A DNA stretch of 64,000 bases from a virus (IMGVR_UViG_3300037189_012887:1-64000), one strand, 5' to 3'. Shown: positions 15,579 to 22,343, numbered from the stretch's first letter. Notes: a model not told the origin generated them from the letters alone. Translations and numbers: made by a program.

Positions 15579-16331
15579 TTAAGCTTTGTAGGAGAACACC
15601 GGTGACTGCTTCTTCACCGCCTCGCTGGTAGTCTTGAACGGCTTGACACCATGTCTCAGGCCTCTCAAGAATCCAGGAAGGTTCTCCCAGTTCGTCTCGG
15701 CGTTCCCCTTCTCGGGGGCCTGAGCATACGTATCCCTGTCACCGACCTCGGCGACGACCAGCGGTGGGTCGACTGCCATGAGGTTCATGCCGAAGGAGTT
15801 GTTGACTCCCATAAGACCGTCCACGTTCATGGTGATGTGGTTGGTGTAGAATATAGCGCCGAGCATCTTCCTAGCCGTCATCGGCGTGATGGCATAGGCG
15901 TGTGTACCCTCGAAGTGGTCTACCTTCTTGAAAGATACCCTCTCGTTAGGTACTGAGTAGTCGTCTCGGTTCCATACGCGCGGGCCGAGCCATAGGATCT
16001 CGCCGTCGTTGACCTTGATGCCGTCGAGTGGTGCCTTGACCACCGCGTCGTGCTCGAGTACCACGGCCGGCTGGTTCTCTTGAATGATCTTCATCCAGAT
16101 AAACATGTGACCGAGTGAGCAGCAGAACTCTCTATGGTACTGACGATCGTCGTCGAAGGTTCCGGGACGACCCATGGTGTACCCGTACTTCTTCGTGATG
16201 TCGGCGTTGAGTAGTCCGTGCACTCCCTCGAAGAGCTCGGCGTCGACACCGTGCTCCTTGCAGGAGGCCAGCGTGTCGAGAGCGTACTTCTTGGAGTCAC
16301 CCTTGTCAATGTATAAGATGTAGGCCTTCAT
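15579..16331 (-). CDS. glycosyltransferase family 25 (LPS-type)
   Basis: A 250-residue protein. The start KAYILYIDKGDSKKYALDTL and the segment CSLGHMFIWMKIIQENQPAVVLEHDAVV (about 70-97) match GT25 enzymes, with the EHDAVV motif as the metal-nucleotide site. MNVDGLMGV (about 167) is the usual D...L block. It would add a sugar to lipooligosaccharide or a similar acceptor. Its stop abuts tRNA-Trp. Confidence 0.87.
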   Translation of the reverse strand: MKAYILYIDKGDSKKYALDTLASCKEHGVDAELFEGVHGLLNADITKKYGYTMGRPGTFDDDRQYHREFCCSLGHMFIWMKIIQENQPAVVLEHDAVVKAPLDGIKVNDGEILWLGPRVWNRDDYSVPNERVSFKKVDHFEGTHAYAITPMTARKMLGAIFYTNHITMNVDGLMGVNNSFGMNLMAVDPPLVVAEVGDRDTYAQAPEKGNAETNWENLPGFLRGLRHGVKPFKTTSEAVKKQSPVFSYKA

Positions 16332-16372
16332 GATTAATCCTCGTCTAGCGTTGTCGTCACTAGTTTATATAT

Positions 16373-16447
16373 TGGTGCAGGAAGTTGGAGTCGAACCAAC
16401 CTTAAAAGCCTTATGAGGACTCCTCGACACCTTGCCGACCTACCTGC
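16373..16447 (-). tRNA. tRNA-Met(CAT)
   Basis: Anticodon loop CTCATAA (CAT), acceptor GCAGGTA/TTCCTGC with one mismatch, A73 and CCA. A CAT anticodon could also be a modified isoleucine tRNA. Confidence 0.85.
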
Positions 16448-16452
16448 GTCGT

Positions 16453-16527
16453 TGGTACTGTCTACTGGTATCGATCCAGTTCTACGAGTGCCACAAACTC
16501 GTGTGCAACCTTTAACACTTAGACAGC
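16453..16527 (-). tRNA. tRNA-His(GTG)
   Basis: Anticodon stem CGAGT/ACTCG with loop TTGTGGC (GTG), acceptor GCTGTCT/AGACAGT and CCA. The T loop starts with A, and C73 is not seen. Confidence 0.85.
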
Positions 16528-16528
16528 A

Positions 16529-16602
16529 TGGTTGTCCTACTTGGTTACGATCCAAGGTCTCGCGATTATCAGTCGCGTGCTCTCCCATTGAGCTATAGGA
16601 CA
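16529..16602 (-). tRNA. tRNA-Ile(GAT)
   Basis: Acceptor TGTCCTA/TAGGACA, stem GCGA/TCGC with loop CTGATAA (GAT), A73 and CCA. Confidence 0.92.
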
Positions 16603-16608
16603 ATGAAC

Positions 16609-16670
16609 TGGGCGGGAGAGAAGGACTCGAACCTTCAAGCTGCAGCTACTGTTTCCAGACAGCTCTCCCG
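16609..16670 (-). tRNA. tRNA-Ser(GGA)-like element lacking a D arm
   Basis: A 62-base element. Acceptor CGGGAGA/TCTCCCG, T arm GAAGG-TTCGAGT-CCTTC and CCA are perfect, and CTGT/ACAG encloses a GGA-containing loop followed by a short self-paired segment (AGCTGCAGCT) in the variable position. No D arm fits between acceptor and this stem. It is either a truncated tRNA or an armless functional one. Confidence 0.5.
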
Positions 16671-16674
16671 AGGT

Positions 16675-16743
16675 TGTCGCTGGTCCGATTCGAACGGTGT
16701 CCTAGTGTTGACCATCTGCACTTCCCACAGTACTGACAGCGAC
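16675..16743 (-). pseudogene. degenerate tRNA-like element
   Basis: A perfect 7-bp acceptor stem (GTCGCTG/CAGCGAC), a D stem (GTAC/GTGC) and a T loop (TTCGAAT) are visible, but no anticodon stem-loop of normal geometry forms and the T stem is weak. Best read as a decaying tRNA gene. Confidence 0.5.
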
Positions 16744-16841
16744 TCAATGTAGCGGCTCTTTTCTCTAATCACTCCCGATAGATGCTGGCCAGCATAGGGC
16801 ATAGAGGTCTGAACGGTGGACGCCACCCTTTCACTACAATA

Positions 16842-16890
16842 TGGTGCCGGATGTCGGGATTGAACTGACGACCTACCGCTTCCTAGCACT
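16842..16890 (-). pseudogene. 3' half of a tRNA interrupted by the HNH gene
   Basis: The T arm and 3' acceptor strand (ATCCGGC, A73, CCA at 16842-16852) are present, preceded by a loop-like CTAGGAA. The sequence upstream is the HNH gene instead of a D arm. The matching 5' strand GCCGGAT followed by TAGCTC occurs at 17382-17394, beyond the HNH gene and tRNA-Thr. Confidence 0.6.
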
Positions 16891-17256
16891 GTTTTTATTT
16901 TTAGCTCTAAATGTGTCCGTTTGAGAATGACAGTTAGGACACAAGAACTCTAAATTCTCTAATATGTTATTGGATGCATTTCCATCAATATGATGGACTT
17001 CTAAAGTTATATCTTTCTCGAGCCAAGACTCTATTTTACAACTTTCACATTTATAACCTTTTTTATCGATCAATAAACGTCTAGACCATCCTCTAATTTG
17101 GAAAAGTTGACCACTGTTTTTACCATCTAAAAAACTTTGCATTTTATTTTTAGACTGATATTCATGCTGACATGAATTATTGCAGTATTTTTTACCGCGT
17201 AAGTTCTTTCTTCCTTTAGTTGGAATAAGCTCGTTGTTACAGTTTAGACAGTGCAT
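16873..17256 (-). CDS. HNH homing endonuclease
   Basis: A 127-residue free-standing HNH nuclease. The core LEVHHIDGNASNN (about residues 87-99) with LEFLCPNCHSQ (about 105) gives the H-N-H metal site, and CESC, CLNC and CNNSC cysteine pairs form zinc knuckles. It is very AT-rich and its stop lies within the 3' half of a broken tRNA, so it arrived by insertion in the tRNA array. Confidence 0.92.
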   Translation of the reverse strand: MHCLNCNNELIPTKGRKNLRGKKYCNNSCQHEYQSKNKMQSFLDGKNSGQLFQIRGWSRRLLIDKKGYKCESCKIESWLEKDITLEVHHIDGNASNNILENLEFLCPNCHSQTDTFRAKNKNSARKR

Positions 17257-17311
17257 TGTGTTTCCTTGTAAAGCATTTACTATATTTATAATGCTTTACA
17301 TTTAATAGTAC

Positions 17312-17385
17312 TGGTGCTCCCACTTAGAATCGAACTAAGAACTGATGCTTACAAGGCAACTGTTATACCATTTAACTATAAGAGC
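17312..17385 (-). tRNA. tRNA-Thr(TGT)
   Basis: Acceptor GCTCTTA/TGGGAGC with G-T pairs, D arm GTTA/TAAC, loop CTTGTAA (TGT), A73 and CCA. Confidence 0.87.
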
Positions 17386-17400
17386 TAATCCGGCATAATA

Positions 17401-17493
17401 TGGTGGGTGAGGTTGGATTCGAACCAACAGTGTTTACCTATAAGGACCGGATTTACAGTCCGGGGATGCACACGCCGTAGCATCAACTCACCC
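17401..17493 (-). tRNA. tRNA-Tyr(GTA)
   Basis: Class II tRNA with long variable arm; anticodon stem CCGGA/TCCGG with loop CTGTAAA (GTA); acceptor GGGTGAG/CTCACCC; A73 and CCA. Confidence 0.94.
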
Positions 17494-17500
17494 ATTGTAT

Positions 17501-17575
17501 TGGCGACCCGTAGGGGTTTCGAACCCCTCTAACTCGTTAGACAGACGAGTATCCACACCAGCTGATTCACGGACC
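17501..17575 (-). tRNA. tRNA-Asp(GTC)
   Basis: Stem CTCGT/ACGAG with loop CTGTCTA (GTC), G73 and CCA; acceptor has two G-T pairs. The upstream small gene ends inside its 5' strand. Confidence 0.92.
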
Positions 17576-17758
17576 TTTATTCTTTAACCATTCCTGATAA
17601 TCTTTTTGATTATCTACATTAAAGAAAACATTTTTAGTTTCTAAAATAGAAAGGTTCTTATAAACTTCTTTATAATACTTATTGCATAAGAGCATAAGAG
17701 TTTGATGAATTAACAAGTTTACATCTTTATCTCCAGTAATGGAAGCTATTTTAGTCAT
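17567..17758 (-). CDS. small AT-rich hypothetical protein
   Basis: A 63-residue protein with no recognised domain. GAGGAG lies 9 bases before the ATG, so it is likely translated. Its codons are strongly AT-biased like the two homing endonuclease genes, and its stop overlaps tRNA-Asp by 9 bases. It may be cargo or a remnant of a mobile unit. Confidence 0.65.
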   Translation of the reverse strand: MTKIASITGDKDVNLLIHQTLMLLCNKYYKEVYKNLSILETKNVFFNVDNQKDYQEWLKNKGP

Positions 17759-17786
17759 TCTAATTACTCCTCAATGGCGCCGCCGA

Positions 17787-17870
17787 AACATTCGTCTAAC
17801 CTCATGTCTTCACGGTAGCTAACTCCGTTACTAGCTAGGTAGGACTTCAGAGGTCCGTGTCTCGAATGTT
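17787..17870 (-). ncRNA. candidate structured RNA between tRNA genes
   Basis: An 84-base segment closed by a perfect 8-bp stem (AACATTCG/CGAATGTT) with inner pairing (CTAGCT region). It does not fold as a tRNA. Position recalls T4 RNA C and D, stable non-tRNA products of the T4 tRNA cluster. Confidence 0.35.
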
Positions 17871-17882
17871 CCAGCGATTAGT

Positions 17883-17959
17883 TGGAGGGGAAGATGGGAT
17901 TCGAACCCACATTCCAAGGTTTTGCAGACCTCGCAGTAGCCATTCCTGCACACTTCCCC
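17883..17959 (-). tRNA. tRNA-Cys(GCA)
   Basis: Acceptor GGGGAAG/CTTCCCC, loop CTGCAAA (GCA), U73 as in cysteine tRNAs, and CCA. Confidence 0.92.
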
Positions 17960-18055
17960 ATGAATAGCCACCGTACTTCCATTCGTCAATGGAGATCACC
18001 TGTTGATTCAGGTTCCTGATGTTGCGCTTCGTCGAGAGGCGTAGGCGGTGAATAA
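17960..18055 (-). ncRNA. candidate structured RNA between tRNA genes
   Basis: No gene is visible in these 96 bases. The minus strand can form a closing CACCG/CGGTG stem and an inner hairpin TCCATT/AATGGA. Function unknown. Confidence 0.3.
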
Positions 18056-18132
18056 TGGCTCCGGGAGTTGGAATCGAACCAACCTGATGAACAGATTAAC
18101 AGTCTGCTGTCCCACCTTGTGACCGTCCCGGA
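18056..18132 (-). tRNA. tRNA-Asn(GTT)
   Basis: Acceptor TCCGGGA/TCCCGGA, stem CAGA/TCTG with loop CTGTTAA (GTT), G73 and CCA. Confidence 0.93.
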
Positions 18133-18144
18133 ATAAATCTTATC

Positions 18145-18423
18145 TTACTGACTCGGCTTCTTGTCGTCGTAGCCGAGCCACTTCTTTACGGCTCCAACTG
18201 CCTGCTTACCAAGTCTAGCGCCGTAGGTGGCGCCGAGACCGACAGCTATCGGCTCGGTAACCGGAGCGGCAGGACCACCCAGTGAACCTAGAGCGGCACC
18301 AGCTGCGGCACCTGCAGCTCCACCTACTACCTTACCTGTAGTGGTGGCTAGGTCGTCCTCGTCGTCGTCCTCGTCGACTACCTTTTTATTTCCGGTCTTA
18401 GTAAATTCTCTAAAAGACTTCAT
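18145..18423 (-). CDS. small glycine-zipper protein with capsid-targeting-like N-terminus
   Basis: A 92-residue protein. It opens MKSFREFTKTG, close to the other capsid-targeting-like starts, then has an acidic run (DEDDDEDD), then a long Gly/Ala zipper (about residues 33-72) that could insert in a membrane, and a basic tail. A perfect late promoter lies about 25 bases upstream. An alternative ATG lies one codon earlier. It could be a packaged membrane-active protein. Confidence 0.75.
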   Translation of the reverse strand: MKSFREFTKTGNKKVVDEDDDEDDLATTTGKVVGGAAGAAAGAALGSLGGPAAPVTEPIAVGLGATYGARLGKQAVGAVKKWLGYDDKKPSQ

Positions 18424-18448
18424 CATCGATCCTCTGCGTCGGTCGACT

Positions 18449-18456
18449 TATTTATA
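18449..18456 (-). promoter_or_regulatory. late promoter, TATAAATA
   Basis: Perfect T4-type late -10 element, about 25 bases upstream of the glycine-zipper gene. Confidence 0.75.
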
Positions 18457-18462
18457 GACCGA

Positions 18463-18584
18463 GATGAAAGCGAGGGTTTTGTTGTGTCAGGATGACCCTC
18501 AAACCCCGGACCGACAGCCCATCTCACATTTCGTCGGTCGCGGAAGCGGAAGCAGCACATGGAGCGCCGATGAGTCCGCTGTAT
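18463..18584. other. gene-free stretch in the tRNA array
   Basis: I see no convincing gene, tRNA fold or repeat here. A 62-codon minus-strand frame starting at 18611 reads through tRNA-Lys and is not convincing. Confidence 0.4.
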
Positions 18585-18661
18585 TGGTGATCCCCCTTGG
18601 ACTCGAACCAAGGACCCGCTGATTAAGAGTCAGCTGCTCTAACCAACTGAGCTAGGGGATC
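18585..18661 (-). tRNA. tRNA-Lys(CTT)
   Basis: Acceptor GATCCCC/GGGGATC, stem CTGA/TCAG with loop CTCTTAA (CTT), A73 and CCA. A CATAAATA late-type element lies just upstream at 18669-18676. Confidence 0.94.
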
Positions 18662-18691
18662 AAAGATTATTTATGATCCCCTCTGAGTAGC

Positions 18692-18934
18692 TCAGACGAG
18701 ACCGGCAGCCAGTGCCTTGTAGCCTGCTGCGATGACCTTACGCGAAGCCGAGCCGAGACGATAGCGTGACGTCTTGCCTGACTTGTTGAGATAGATCGGA
18801 TAACCCTGCATACGAAGTGTCGAGACAGTCGCGGTCGGGTTGGCTACGTTGAAGCGAGAAGCGATCTGCTTCGATGTAAGCTCTTCACCGGACTTGAATG
18901 CTTCGAGTACGCGCTGTGTTGCAGAAGTCGTCAT
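18692..18934 (-). CDS. helix-turn-helix (winged) protein
   Basis: An 80-residue protein. TSKQIASRFNVANPTATVSTLRMQG (about residues 18-42) reads as a winged-helix recognition unit followed by IYLNK...RYRLG as the wing. It may regulate phage or host transcription. Start at 18934 is set by GGAG 9 bases upstream; an earlier ATG is part of that site. It has its own early promoter. Confidence 0.8.
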   Translation of the reverse strand: MTTSATQRVLEAFKSGEELTSKQIASRFNVANPTATVSTLRMQGYPIYLNKSGKTSRYRLGSASRKVIAAGYKALAAGLV

Positions 18935-18983
18935 TAGTATGTTCTCCATTACGATTAAACTCGTGGGCTCTTCCCACTATCTA

Positions 18984-19012
18984 ATACTACCATAGTTTAG
19001 ATTACTTGTCAA
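18984..19012 (-). promoter_or_regulatory. early sigma70-type promoter
   Basis: TTGACA (complement at 19007-19012) and TAGTAT (complement at 18984-18989), spacer 17; drives the HTH gene. Confidence 0.8.
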
Positions 19013-19022
19013 CTAGAAAGAT

Positions 19023-19098
19023 TGGCGCTCCCAACCGGATTTGAACCGGTGTGATCCGCGTGAGAGGCGGGTATCCTAGGCCGCTAGATGATGGGAGC
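19023..19098 (-). tRNA. tRNA-Glu(CTC)
   Basis: Acceptor GCTCCCA/TGGGAGC, loop CTCTCAC (CTC), G73 and CCA. Confidence 0.93.
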
Positions 19099-19104
19099 GG
19101 ATAT

Positions 19105-19181
<77 letters not shown>

Positions 19182-19188
19182 ATTATAC

Positions 19189-19265
19189 TGGCGCGGCGTA
19201 TCGGACTCGAACCGATATTGTTCTCCTTGAAAGGGAGGATTCCTATGCCGTTAGAAGAACGCCGC
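19189..19265 (-). tRNA. tRNA-Glu(TTC)
   Basis: Acceptor GCGGCGT/ACGCCGC, stem CTCC/GGAG with loop CTTTCAA (TTC), G73 and CCA. A 128-base stretch without visible genes separates it from tRNA-Val(GAC). Confidence 0.93.
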
Positions 19266-19393
19266 TTGTTCATAAATATCGTCGTATGATGTTAAGGTGG
19301 CACGACGAGGATAGTAGACCAGAGTCTTTTCCACCTTTCGATTCTGGGCTCAACGAATTGGCAGTCGAGTACTCGAATCGTCTCATACAAACT

Positions 19394-19468
19394 TGGTGCA
19401 TCCTGCAGGGATTGAACCTACGACCTCTACGATGTCAACGTAGCGCTCTACCGCTAAGCTAAGGATGC
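19394..19468 (-). tRNA. tRNA-Val(GAC)
   Basis: Acceptor GCATCCT/AGGATGC, stem CTACG/CGTAG with loop TTGACAT (GAC), A73 and CCA. Confidence 0.94.
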
Positions 19469-19477
19469 GTTGTCTAT

Positions 19478-19553
19478 TGGTGATCACTCTGGGACTCGAA
19501 CCCAGCACATGCAAGTTAAAAGCTTGCCGCTCTACCAACTGAGCTAAGTGATC
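19478..19553 (-). tRNA. tRNA-Lys(TTT)
   Basis: Acceptor GATCACT/AGTGATC, stem GCAAG/CTTGC with loop CTTTTAA (TTT), A73 and CCA. Confidence 0.94.
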
Positions 19554-20053
19554 GAGTTAGTTGGCATTTGTTCTGTTTGATGATCGATGATCAACCGCAT
19601 TCCTACCATCTCCGTAGGTGCTTCACCGGCAGTGCCACGCTGCCACGATTAGTTGTTTGGCTACTAGTGGGACTGGCATCCCTCGTTCGTGTCCCTGCCA
19701 GAGGACACAGATACCAGCGCGCTGGCCAGTACCGTCCAAATCCTATTGTCTCTGCAAAGATACTACATAGAATCGAATTTCGGAGTCGGGTGCTTCCCTT
19801 CCTTAGCCATTGATCGGGTTGTCTCAGGATGGCAAGATGGCCCTATCATCCGTAGTGCATGCGTCCATGCACGATACCCCGTGTAGTATCCGTGGAGAGA
19901 CAACAATTGTCTCTGCAAGGATACACCGCACCTGCAACAGTGCCTACGCTGCTCGTTGCAGAGCTTATAAGCCATAGCACCGCAGTCGTGTATCCGTGGA
20001 GAGACAACCGAAGTTGTCTTTCGTTTAACGATGTCAATCAGCCATTCAGATTA
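19554..20053 (-). ncRNA. 500-base untranslated leader with repeated hairpins
   Basis: No credible gene is present. The minus-strand transcript from the promoter at 20061-20089 would start here and enter the tRNA array. Near-repeats centred at about 19735-19770, 19885-19930 and 19985-20025 share a TTGTCTCT...GGATAC core; the middle one forms a long hairpin (GTATCC/GGATAC enclosing AGAGACAA/TTGTCTCT). These may be processing or regulatory structures. Confidence 0.5.
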
Positions 20054-20060
20054 TATTAAG

Positions 20061-20089
20061 ATAGTACCATAGTCTGAATTATTTGTCAA
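20061..20089 (-). promoter_or_regulatory. early promoter upstream of the tRNA array
   Basis: TTGACA (complement 20084-20089), spacer 17, TACTAT (complement 20061-20066). No coding gene lies immediately downstream, so it probably transcribes the untranslated leader and tRNAs. Confidence 0.85.
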
Positions 20090-20100
20090 CTGAAAAGAGA

Positions 20101-20133
20101 AGGGGCGCCTCACTCTTTACTGTGGGCGCCCCT
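20101..20133 (-). terminator. stem-loop terminator
   Basis: AGGGGCGCC (20101-20109) pairs with GGCGCCCCT (20125-20133) around a 15-base loop. On the minus strand it is followed by TCTCTTTTC. It isolates the upstream two-gene unit from the tRNA-array promoter. Confidence 0.7.
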
Positions 20134-20272
20134 TGAACTTACTCTTCTGAGTCAAAGATTCAAGATCGCCCTCGCGTTGGTTCGCGACCATTATCCCATG
20201 TCTGGGCAATGACGCAGAACGCGCTCGGCATGCTATACGGAAGAGGGTGTTTAACTGTTGTGTTCATACTTT

Positions 20273-20280
20273 TATTTATA
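20273..20280 (-). promoter_or_regulatory. late promoter-like TATAAATA
   Basis: Perfect late element in the minus direction, followed by about 140 bases and the terminator at 20101-20133. That unit contains a 35-codon frame starting at 20266 without a ribosome site. It may specify a short late RNA. Confidence 0.4.
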
Positions 20281-20285
20281 CGACA

Positions 20286-20465
20286 TCAACTTAAAAAGTC
20301 GACGATGTTTCCATTTTTATCTACTGCTCGCACCTGCCACTTCTTAGAGGTCTTGAGCTCTTGCATGAGCTGACGGATGCGCTGTGAGTTACCCGCTGGT
20401 GTGTCGCTGTACGTACGCCAGATGCCCATAGGGTCACACGCCTGTATCTTTACGTAGTCTATCAT
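20286..20465 (-). CDS. small hypothetical protein
   Basis: A 59-residue protein (starts MIDYVKIQACDPMG, ends GNIVDFLS) of unknown function. GGAGGGG lies just before the ATG, and the start overlaps the upstream stop by ATGA, so it is very likely translated as the second gene of an early pair. Confidence 0.75.
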   Translation of the reverse strand: MIDYVKIQACDPMGIWRTYSDTPAGNSQRIRQLMQELKTSKKWQVRAVDKNGNIVDFLS

Positions 20466-20866
20466 CCCCTCCGTGAACGTGACCCCAGCCCAGTCTTATC
20501 CGACTCAGGACTGAAGTACATGGTAGGTCCCTTGTTGTACGCGACCGTGGTACGCTGAGCCTTCTCAAGGATGGCCTTCTGTACCTCGGGCTTCTCCTTG
20601 TGCAGGTTCTCCATGATGCCGCGCTTGAAGCCGTTGCCGACGCCGTTGGACAGCTCGTACTTGGTCTCGACGCGCAGGTCAGGCAGAGCGATGGTGTGCT
20701 TGCCCTTGAATGCTCGCTGCAAGTTACGCTGCTCGGGATGCAGGCCGCGGTCGCGCAGCCACTGATCGTGCTTAGCGGTAGACTCAGCGAGCTTCTTGCT
20801 CTTGGACGGCTTGCGCTTGGTCGAGCCGGTGGTCGTGAAGTATACTGGTGCTAGATGCATTGACAT
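20462..20866 (-). CDS. hypothetical basic protein
   Basis: A 134-residue basic protein of unknown function. The start at 20866 has GAGGA 7 bases upstream. It contains a Lys/Arg-rich segment (about residues 12-22) and a Gly/Arg-rich end. It has its own early promoter and is coupled to the next gene. Confidence 0.72.
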   Translation of the reverse strand: MSMHLAPVYFTTTGSTKRKPSKSKKLAESTAKHDQWLRDRGLHPEQRNLQRAFKGKHTIALPDLRVETKYELSNGVGNGFKRGIMENLHKEKPEVQKAILEKAQRTTVAYNKGPTMYFSPESDKTGLGSRSRRG

Positions 20867-20888
20867 GGCTAAATCCTCATTATGATAT

Positions 20889-20917
20889 ATCATACCACAG
20901 GTTGGATTATTTGTCAA
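20889..20917 (-). promoter_or_regulatory. early sigma70-type promoter
   Basis: TTGACA (complement 20912-20917), spacer 17, extended -10 TGG-TATGAT (complement 20889-20894). Confidence 0.87.
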
Positions 20918-20925
20918 CTAAAAAG

Positions 20926-21000
20926 TGGTAGTCCGAGAGGGGATCGAACCCCCGACCTTCTCCGTGTAAAGGAGCTGCGCTACCGCTGCGCCATCGGACC
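20926..21000 (-). tRNA. tRNA-Val(TAC)
   Basis: Acceptor GGTCCGA/TCGGACT, stem CTCC/GGAG with loop TTTACAC (TAC), A73 and CCA. Confidence 0.92.
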
Positions 21001-21004
21001 ATCG

Positions 21005-21082
21005 TTGGTGATCACGGCATGACTCGAACATGCGACCCCGAATTTAGGAAATTCGTGCTCTATCCTGCTGAGCTACGTGACC
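21005..21082 (-). tRNA. tRNA-Arg(CCT)
   Basis: Acceptor GGTCACG/CGTGATC, stem CGAAT/ATTCG with loop TTCCTAA (CCT), A73 and CCA. Confidence 0.92.
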
Positions 21083-21091
21083 GTGAAAGAG

Positions 21092-21181
21092 TGGCGGAGT
21101 GATGGCGGAATCGAACCCCTGGCCTTACGGCTCCAACCGCTTTCAAGGCGGTGCTAGCATCCCCGGCTAGACATGCACTCC
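21092..21181 (-). tRNA. tRNA-Ser(TGA)
   Basis: Class II tRNA with long variable arm; stem ACCGC/GCGGT with loop CTTGAAA (TGA); G73 and CCA; acceptor GGAGTG/CACTCC. Confidence 0.93.
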
Positions 21182-21190
21182 GTGTTCTAT

Positions 21191-21919
21191 TTATTTCCAG
21201 TGGATGATCTCCCAAGTACCATCCATGTGTTCTACTAGAGCCGTGCAGCTCTCGACCCAGTCGCCGCAGTTCATGTAGTCAATCTCACCAACCTTACGAA
21301 TGTTTGGATGGTGTATATGACCACATATGATACCATCAGCTGACTTAGCCTTTGCATATGATGAGAGGTTCTCCTCGTAGCTGCCGATGAAGTTGACCGC
21401 TTCCTTGACCTTATACTTCAGCCACTTCGAGAGGGACCAGTACGGTAGGCCAAAGATGTTCCTTATCCTAGTTAAGAAGACGTTGACGGCGATGGACTGG
21501 TCGTATGCCCAGCTGCCTAGGTGGCTGAGCCACTTAGCGTTGGTTATGACCGCGTCGAACTCGTCGCCGTGCATCACTATGTACTTCTTACCGGTACCAG
21601 ACACGTACACGCCGTTCTTGAGAAGAGAGACGTTGCCGAAGTGGTTGTCGCAGAACGAGCGAAGGAACTCATCGTGGTTTCCGGGAATGAACGTGATGTG
21701 CGTGTTCTTTCTAGCCCGTCTCAAGATCTTCTGTACTACGTCGTTGTTCTCCTGTGGCCAGAAGAAGTTCCGAGAGAGTGCCCAGCCGTCGATGATGTCA
21801 CCGACTAGGTAGAGCTGGTCACACTCAAACGTCTTCAAGAACTGAAGAAGAAGATCAGGCCGACTCATCTTGGTGCCGAGATGGACATCGGAGATGAAGA
21901 CGGCTCGATACTTGATCAT
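21191..21919 (-). CDS. calcineurin-like phosphoesterase, LpxH-like UDP-diacylglucosamine hydrolase
   Basis: A 242-residue metallophosphoesterase. All five signature blocks are visible in order: SDVHLG (about residue 10), VGDIIDGW (about 40), PGNHDE (about 79), MHGDEFDA (about 115) and GHIHHP (about 199). The layout matches LpxH-like enzymes of lipid A synthesis. A phage copy could alter lipid A or act on a related nucleotide-linked lipid. Coupled to the cytidylyltransferase gene by an ATGA overlap. Confidence 0.87.
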   Translation of the reverse strand: MIKYRAVFISDVHLGTKMSRPDLLLQFLKTFECDQLYLVGDIIDGWALSRNFFWPQENNDVVQKILRRARKNTHITFIPGNHDEFLRSFCDNHFGNVSLLKNGVYVSGTGKKYIVMHGDEFDAVITNAKWLSHLGSWAYDQSIAVNVFLTRIRNIFGLPYWSLSKWLKYKVKEAVNFIGSYEENLSSYAKAKSADGIICGHIHHPNIRKVGEIDYMNCGDWVESCTALVEHMDGTWEIIHWK

Positions 21920-22323
21920 AGCTTTGCACGCTTACGCAGCTCAGTGGTAGACCAACCATGCCTGCGCTGGTTGTAGAAGATCTCGATACCGTTCTCTACG
22001 CAGTACTGGAAGCCGGTGAACTCGACGTGCCGGTACTCCTCACCGACGAACCTGACGTGCATCGGTATGGTGGCCAGCATGTCCATCAAGTCCTTCTCGG
22101 TAGAGTAGGGGACGATCTCGTCGACGAACTTACAGCCATGAAGCTGGACGAACCGCTCGTACACGCTCTGTGCCGGCTTGTTCTTCGTGTCGGGTCGATC
22201 TATGGTGGGATCGGTCTGGAGACCTACGATCAGCCAGTCACAGTTCTCTTTGCACTCACGCAGCATGGCCACGTGTCCGGCATGTAACAGGTCGAACGTA
22301 CTGCAGGTGAAACCGATCTTCAT
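21916..22323 (-). CDS. TagD-like cytidylyltransferase
   Basis: A 135-residue HxGH nucleotidyltransferase. TCSTFDLLHAGHVAML (about residues 6-21) contains the HxGH ATP/CTP site and WSTTELRKR (near 125) the STT-x-R end motif. Length and motifs match glycerol-3-phosphate cytidylyltransferase. It could make CDP-glycerol or a similar activated alcohol for the surface-modification genes. Confidence 0.88.
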   Translation of the reverse strand: MKIGFTCSTFDLLHAGHVAMLRECKENCDWLIVGLQTDPTIDRPDTKNKPAQSVYERFVQLHGCKFVDEIVPYSTEKDLMDMLATIPMHVRFVGEEYRHVEFTGFQYCVENGIEIFYNQRRHGWSTTELRKRAKL

Positions 22324-22343
22324 ATCAAAGTCTCCAGTAAATT

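Noticed and set aside
16744-16841. Another tRNA between the degenerate element and the split tRNA
   Set aside because: Only a palindrome is present; no acceptor/T-arm pair with CCA could be found.
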